Assembly: GCA_016872875.1 (NCBI GenBank)
Contig: VGYW01000353.1
Span: 1 to 8,515 of the forward strand
Direction: 5' to 3'
DNA length: 8,515 bases
DNA from: Planctomycetota bacterium
GTDB taxonomy: Bacteria > Planctomycetota > PUPC01 > DSUN01
In this document: positions 7,201 to 8,515 of the stretch, piece after piece
Numbering within the stretch: position 1 is the stretch's first letter
Layout of the letters: every line of letters begins with the position of its first letter
Notes under the pieces: model-generated
Database searches by the model: none
What the model saw: the letters and a program-made list of their open reading frames with translations, nothing else
Told to the model about the DNA's origin: nothing
Translations under genes and position numbers: made by a program

Positions 7201-8168
7201 CGGAACTCCTTGCCATCCCGATCGAGCAAGTCCCTCAAGCCGCCCGTGTACCCACCGTCCATCCCTGGCAAGCCGCCGCTCCACGTCACAGTTGGGTCAA
7301 TGTGAAGGTCGCCCTTCTCGGGGTCTACGAAGCTCGGCGCGACATGGGTACTGAGGTGGTCGCACCCCGACGTGGCGGACCACTCGTAAGCGTTGGCGGT
7401 GACAGGCACCGCACCCCACGGGCCTGTGGCCCCACTTATCACGTTGCTGTCGCTGTACCAGTGTCCGGCGCTGACTTCGTCGGCCACCACATTCGAGTTG
7501 TTAGCGGCGAGGATTGAGCTCGTAAGCATGCCCGGTCCACCCCCGAGCAGCAGCATTCCTGCAGTCGAGGAGCCGACGATGGTTACGTGAAACACAGTTG
7601 CCGACACCGTCGAGCGCAGGAACAACCCAATGCCGCAACGGCAGAACACGCAACTTCGTATGTCTAAGCGGCGTGTCGCTTCTGCGGCCAAGCCACGCGA
7701 GAGGCCGTCAAACGTGCAACGCTCGACCATTATGTTCAGGCACTTCTCCACCTTGATCCCCTGCCCTGCGCCGTGGAACGTGAGGCCCGAGACCTTGAAG
7801 TTGCTGAGCCGATAGAGATGGAGAGCCGGCTCCATTGGGTTGGCCGGCTCGATGACCACGGCACCCGCCTTCTCGCCCGTAAGCTTGCCGCTTTCGTCGC
7901 CGGTGATGGCCATGCTGAAGTGACCGGGCGGCTGGCGCTCGGCACAGAAGCGCTCGGCGAGGAGGGCGGCGCAGCGATAGGTGCCGGGGCCGATGACGAT
8001 GGAATCGCCGTGGTTCACCGCCTGCACCGCCCGTAGGGGCGTGGCGAAGGCGGTCTTCGGCGTCTTGCCGTCGGCCTGGTCGTTGCCGCCCTGGCGGACG
8101 AACCAGGTTTGGGCGAAGGCGGATGAGGCGGAGAGAAGCAGGATGGTGCATCGCAACGCGCTTCGCAT
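4227..8168 (-). CDS. Giant secreted protein: beta-helix, FlgD-like Ig, propeller and CBM9-like region
   Basis: This 1313-residue protein starts with a signal peptide (residues 1-20, SSAFAQ end). Residues about 21-300 begin TWFVRQGGNDQADGKTPKTA, the entry motif of right-handed beta-helix (DUF1565/pectate-lyase-like) proteins. The segment with FKVSGLTFHG and IMVERCTFDG shows beta-helix repeats. Residues about 360-405 (VYRADGTLVRTLL, then YWDGLDDLGQPAAAGEYEV) are an FlgD-like Ig domain. Residues about 415-1000 look like an NHL/beta-propeller-type repeat region with many short xPDGRLL and DxxSGK turns. Residues about 1080-1313, with YDCVELWLEEEQ near 1160, resemble a CBM9-like carbohydrate-binding domain. 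I see no clear catalytic signature, so a polysaccharide-binding or degrading role is an inference. Frames stay open upstream to 8249, but ATG 8166-8168 with AGGAG seven bases away and the signal peptide directly after it decides the start. Residues 483-506 come from an inserted palindrome. Confidence 0.85.
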   Translation of the reverse strand: MRSALRCTILLLSASSAFAQTWFVRQGGNDQADGKTPKTAFATPLRAVQAVNHGDSIVIGPGTYRCAALLAERFCAERQPPGHFSMAITGDESGKLTGEKAGAVVIEPANPMEPALHLYRLSNFKVSGLTFHGAGQGIKVEKCLNIMVERCTFDGLSRGLAAEATRRLDIRSCVFCRCGIGLFLRSTVSATVFHVTIVGSSTAGMLLLGGGPGMLTSSILAANNSNVVADEVSAGHWYSDSNVISGATGPWGAVPVTANAYEWSATSGCDHLSTHVAPSFVDPEKGDLHIDPTVTWSGGLPGMDGGYTGGLRDLLDRDGKEFRERYPDACVGAYDYPDARPATHWQRIAEVTGRRGRRHSAGVYRADGTLVRTLLADAAGVSDLYWDGLDDLGQPAAAGEYEVRSVSHNVRIVDDGAMGDNGAAMGAYHCDNADRVVALPDGGFVITTIYDEAGYPLRRYSSSGQPVFAANFAEKDFTGGLALVGGGSVPREGEQEKTRGTEAPPTVQTDGFIGAVGKGEGTKLIRLTASCERARMANGAESYPIFASGEKAPGGVAGVAVIGKTAFVGIPNLNLIRSFDLASGQKKSDWPLPGVGDVAADEKGILWAITGKDVVSLKADGSVEKRYATGLETPQYLAAGAGRLAVVDRKAAKVAWLDAASGKVLRTLGKERPKGEWTPVSPDLFDDPRDAAITPDGRLLLCEHARLRCLWPESGKVAFEALSNFMDTAVVHPTKPEYVYCWPGIFRVDPKTGAWEWLVESPRGSIEVAGEKKPRSLSPGSPHGAVVLGGKPFIFYFNRRGDGSLLLLDVSDPLKPRTALDYDNRHKLLSGWAYATVAFSKGGDIIAGGNYSLQFRRIPFKGLDAQGNPTFDFEHPAIVGPKEDPSPRKMKCNEAITADRVTGDIYYLAVTDLYNKMVPGWGADGTGVGRSTPDGTPLWFALSSGGNYMSISAVNDGKNVWVMAAKSFGGQIDLFNADGLRLATGNWGWPTNYGIGFVDLRYGVHAYMRPDGKPGAYVEDDAIGRFARLRVEGADTIERTVTRFNWPGTEAKAGPPPLPDRTQGKPVERLLTIPKVPELKVGGDWAPWERAGVVPQIVMLPTPGFRRSVPDDLWQTFRAGTAIGAIAHDGASLYAIFLVADDTMHFDDPKGNAMWMYDCVELWLEEEQFTLGMTSDGSPAMFKHRHHDREGKAWSANYALPRESIWAAKLDDLAAHPLGRHLGAVTGVAFKGKPGYAAMARIPFNEVRLVGGIAGRKGADILPTTGAPGEVVRVGVSISCINAWGNEQDYKVNWPASLMFSDPTRSCPFAFRK
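6651..6720. repeat. 70-bp palindromic repeat inside the giant gene
   Basis: The ends TGTAGGCGGGG (6651-6661) and CCCCGCCTACA (6710-6720) are perfect inverted repeats. The arms extend imperfectly inward to about 25 bp (GCCTCCGTGCCCCGC against GCGGGGGACAGAGCC). Sequences of this style (GTAGGCGGGGCCTCCGTGCC) are common between genes in many environmental bacteria. Here the element lies in coding sequence and adds about 24 residues (GGGSVPREGEQEKTRGTEAP) with no stop codon. Confidence 0.7.
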
Positions 8169-8175
8169 CTGGACG

Positions 8176-8180
8176 CTCCT
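8176..8180 (-). promoter_or_regulatory. Ribosome binding site of the giant secreted protein
   Basis: On the minus strand this reads AGGAG, seven bases before ATG 8168. It supports the internal start over the in-frame ATG at 8249, whose extra 27 residues would bury the signal peptide. Confidence 0.7.
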
Positions 8181-8240
8181 GAGTTGTTTCTGTTGCGGAC
8201 GGTCTCCGGTCTGGCACGCCCAAACAAGTCTGGGAGGCCT

Positions 8241-8366
8241 GTTGCCCAAATGAGCGGCCCCGTTCGGAGTGCGGCCTTTAGGCCGTGTCTTGTGCCTCTG
8301 GGCCCAAAGTACGGGCTAAAGCCCGCACTCCGAACGTGTGGCGCTCGCGCGCTCGATTTGGGCAAC
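8241..8366. repeat. 126-bp nested palindrome upstream of the giant gene
   Basis: The outer arms are 8241-8255 (GTTGCCCAAATGAGC) and 8351-8366 (its reverse complement with a one-base bulge). The inner arms are 8262-8286 and 8311-8335, 25 bp each with 23 matching positions (GTTCGGAGTGCGG... against ...CCGCACTCCGAAC). Each inner arm holds its own mini-hairpin: GGCC-TTTA-GGCC on the left and GGGC-TAAA-GCCC on the right. It ends 73 bases before the putative start of the giant gene and 21 bases before the putative IS end. No gene lies in it. It is a REP/MITE-like element, possibly a hairpin that separates the two transcription units. Confidence 0.75.
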
Positions 8367-8418
8367 ATGCCCTGGGTACCTGTTTAGCCTATAGTTTCGC
8401 ACATTTTGGATAGGAAAA

Positions 8419-8478
8419 AGCCCGATCCTCTGTATACTTGGGCAGGTGCAAACCACCCCAGTTAGGAGGAATCGGGCT
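8419..8478 (+). promoter_or_regulatory. Leader hairpin covering the transposase-like start, with a -10 box in the loop
   Basis: AGCCCGATCCTC (8419-8430) pairs with GAGGAATCGGGCT (8466-8478), a 12-bp stem with one bulged A. The right arm contains most of the ribosome binding site AGGAGGA (8464-8470) and ends directly before the ATG at 8479. A -10-like TATACT (8433-8438) sits in the loop; no good -35 box is seen. A transcript started from it would begin near 8445 and lack the left arm. Confidence 0.5.
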
Positions 8479-8515
8479 ATGAACGTGCGACGAGTTGTGC
8501 GAGAGTATCCTATCA
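8479..8515 (+). CDS. Start of an unidentified ORF, probably a transposase (truncated at window end)
   Basis: Only the first 12 codons are present (MNVRRVVREYPI). AGGAGGA ends eight bases before the ATG, a strong ribosome binding site. The transposase guess rests only on the IS-like leader and the abrupt change of composition from the flanking GC-rich sequence. Twelve residues are too few for a family call, so another kind of gene remains possible. Confidence 0.5.
   Translation, partial: MNVRRVVREYPI

Larger units (their letters stand above)
8388..8515 (+). mobile_element. Putative left end of an insertion sequence, cut by the window edge
   Basis: The sequence becomes AT-richer around 8388, starting CCTATAGTTTCGCACATTTTGG, and leads directly into a small leader with ribosome binding site and a new ORF at 8479. 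The layout (short terminal sequence, leader of about 90 bp, ORF) is that of an IS left end. The family cannot be fixed without the rest of the transposase and the right end. The CCTA start loosely recalls IS1380-family ends, which is a weak hint only. Confidence 0.45.

Noticed and set aside
8169..8249. N-terminal extension of the giant protein to ATG 8249
   Set aside because: It would put 27 charged and polar residues before a normal signal peptide, while ATG 8168 has AGGAG seven bases upstream.

Overview
The window is GC-rich (GC-biased third positions), with large secreted multidomain proteins, short palindromic repeats between genes and one putative insertion-sequence end. A lipoprotein combining an STN-type domain with a secretin-like domain, and a giant secreted protein combining a beta-helix, FlgD-like Ig, propeller and CBM9-like region, suggest a Planctomycetota or other PVC-group bacterium, probably an environmental lineage. 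This assignment is an inference from protein style; there is no rRNA or marker gene.

Layout from left to right. Bases 1-273 are a cluster of small GC-rich hairpins ending in a copy of an interspersed repeat. Bases 274-2244 (+) encode a secreted purple-acid-phosphatase-like metallophosphoesterase with two cadherin-like Ig domains and a carboxypeptidase-regulatory-like tail. Bases 2245-2740 hold more repeats: a REP-like hairpin, two near-complete copies of the same interspersed repeat in opposite orientation and two core fragments. They end in a well-formed sigma70-type promoter. Bases 2741-3967 (+) encode the STN/secretin-like lipoprotein, followed at once by a 52-codon winged-helix-like fragment (3969-4127). 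Bases 4227-8168 (-) encode a 1313-residue secreted protein convergent with these genes; a palindromic repeat sits inside its reading frame at 6651-6720. Bases 8169-8478 hold a 126-bp nested palindrome and then what looks like the left end of an insertion sequence, whose transposase-like ORF starts at 8479 and runs off the window.

All three large proteins are exported (two signal peptides, one lipobox), so the region serves the cell envelope or outside. I see no pathway that joins them: each has its own flanking repeats or promoter, and they do not form one operon. I found no CRISPR array, tRNA, rRNA, toxin-antitoxin pair or defence cassette. The most interesting material is non-coding: repeat copies whose hairpin stems change in a compensatory way, a palindrome carried in frame inside a coding sequence, and a putative IS leader hairpin that could hide the transposase start from read-through transcripts.
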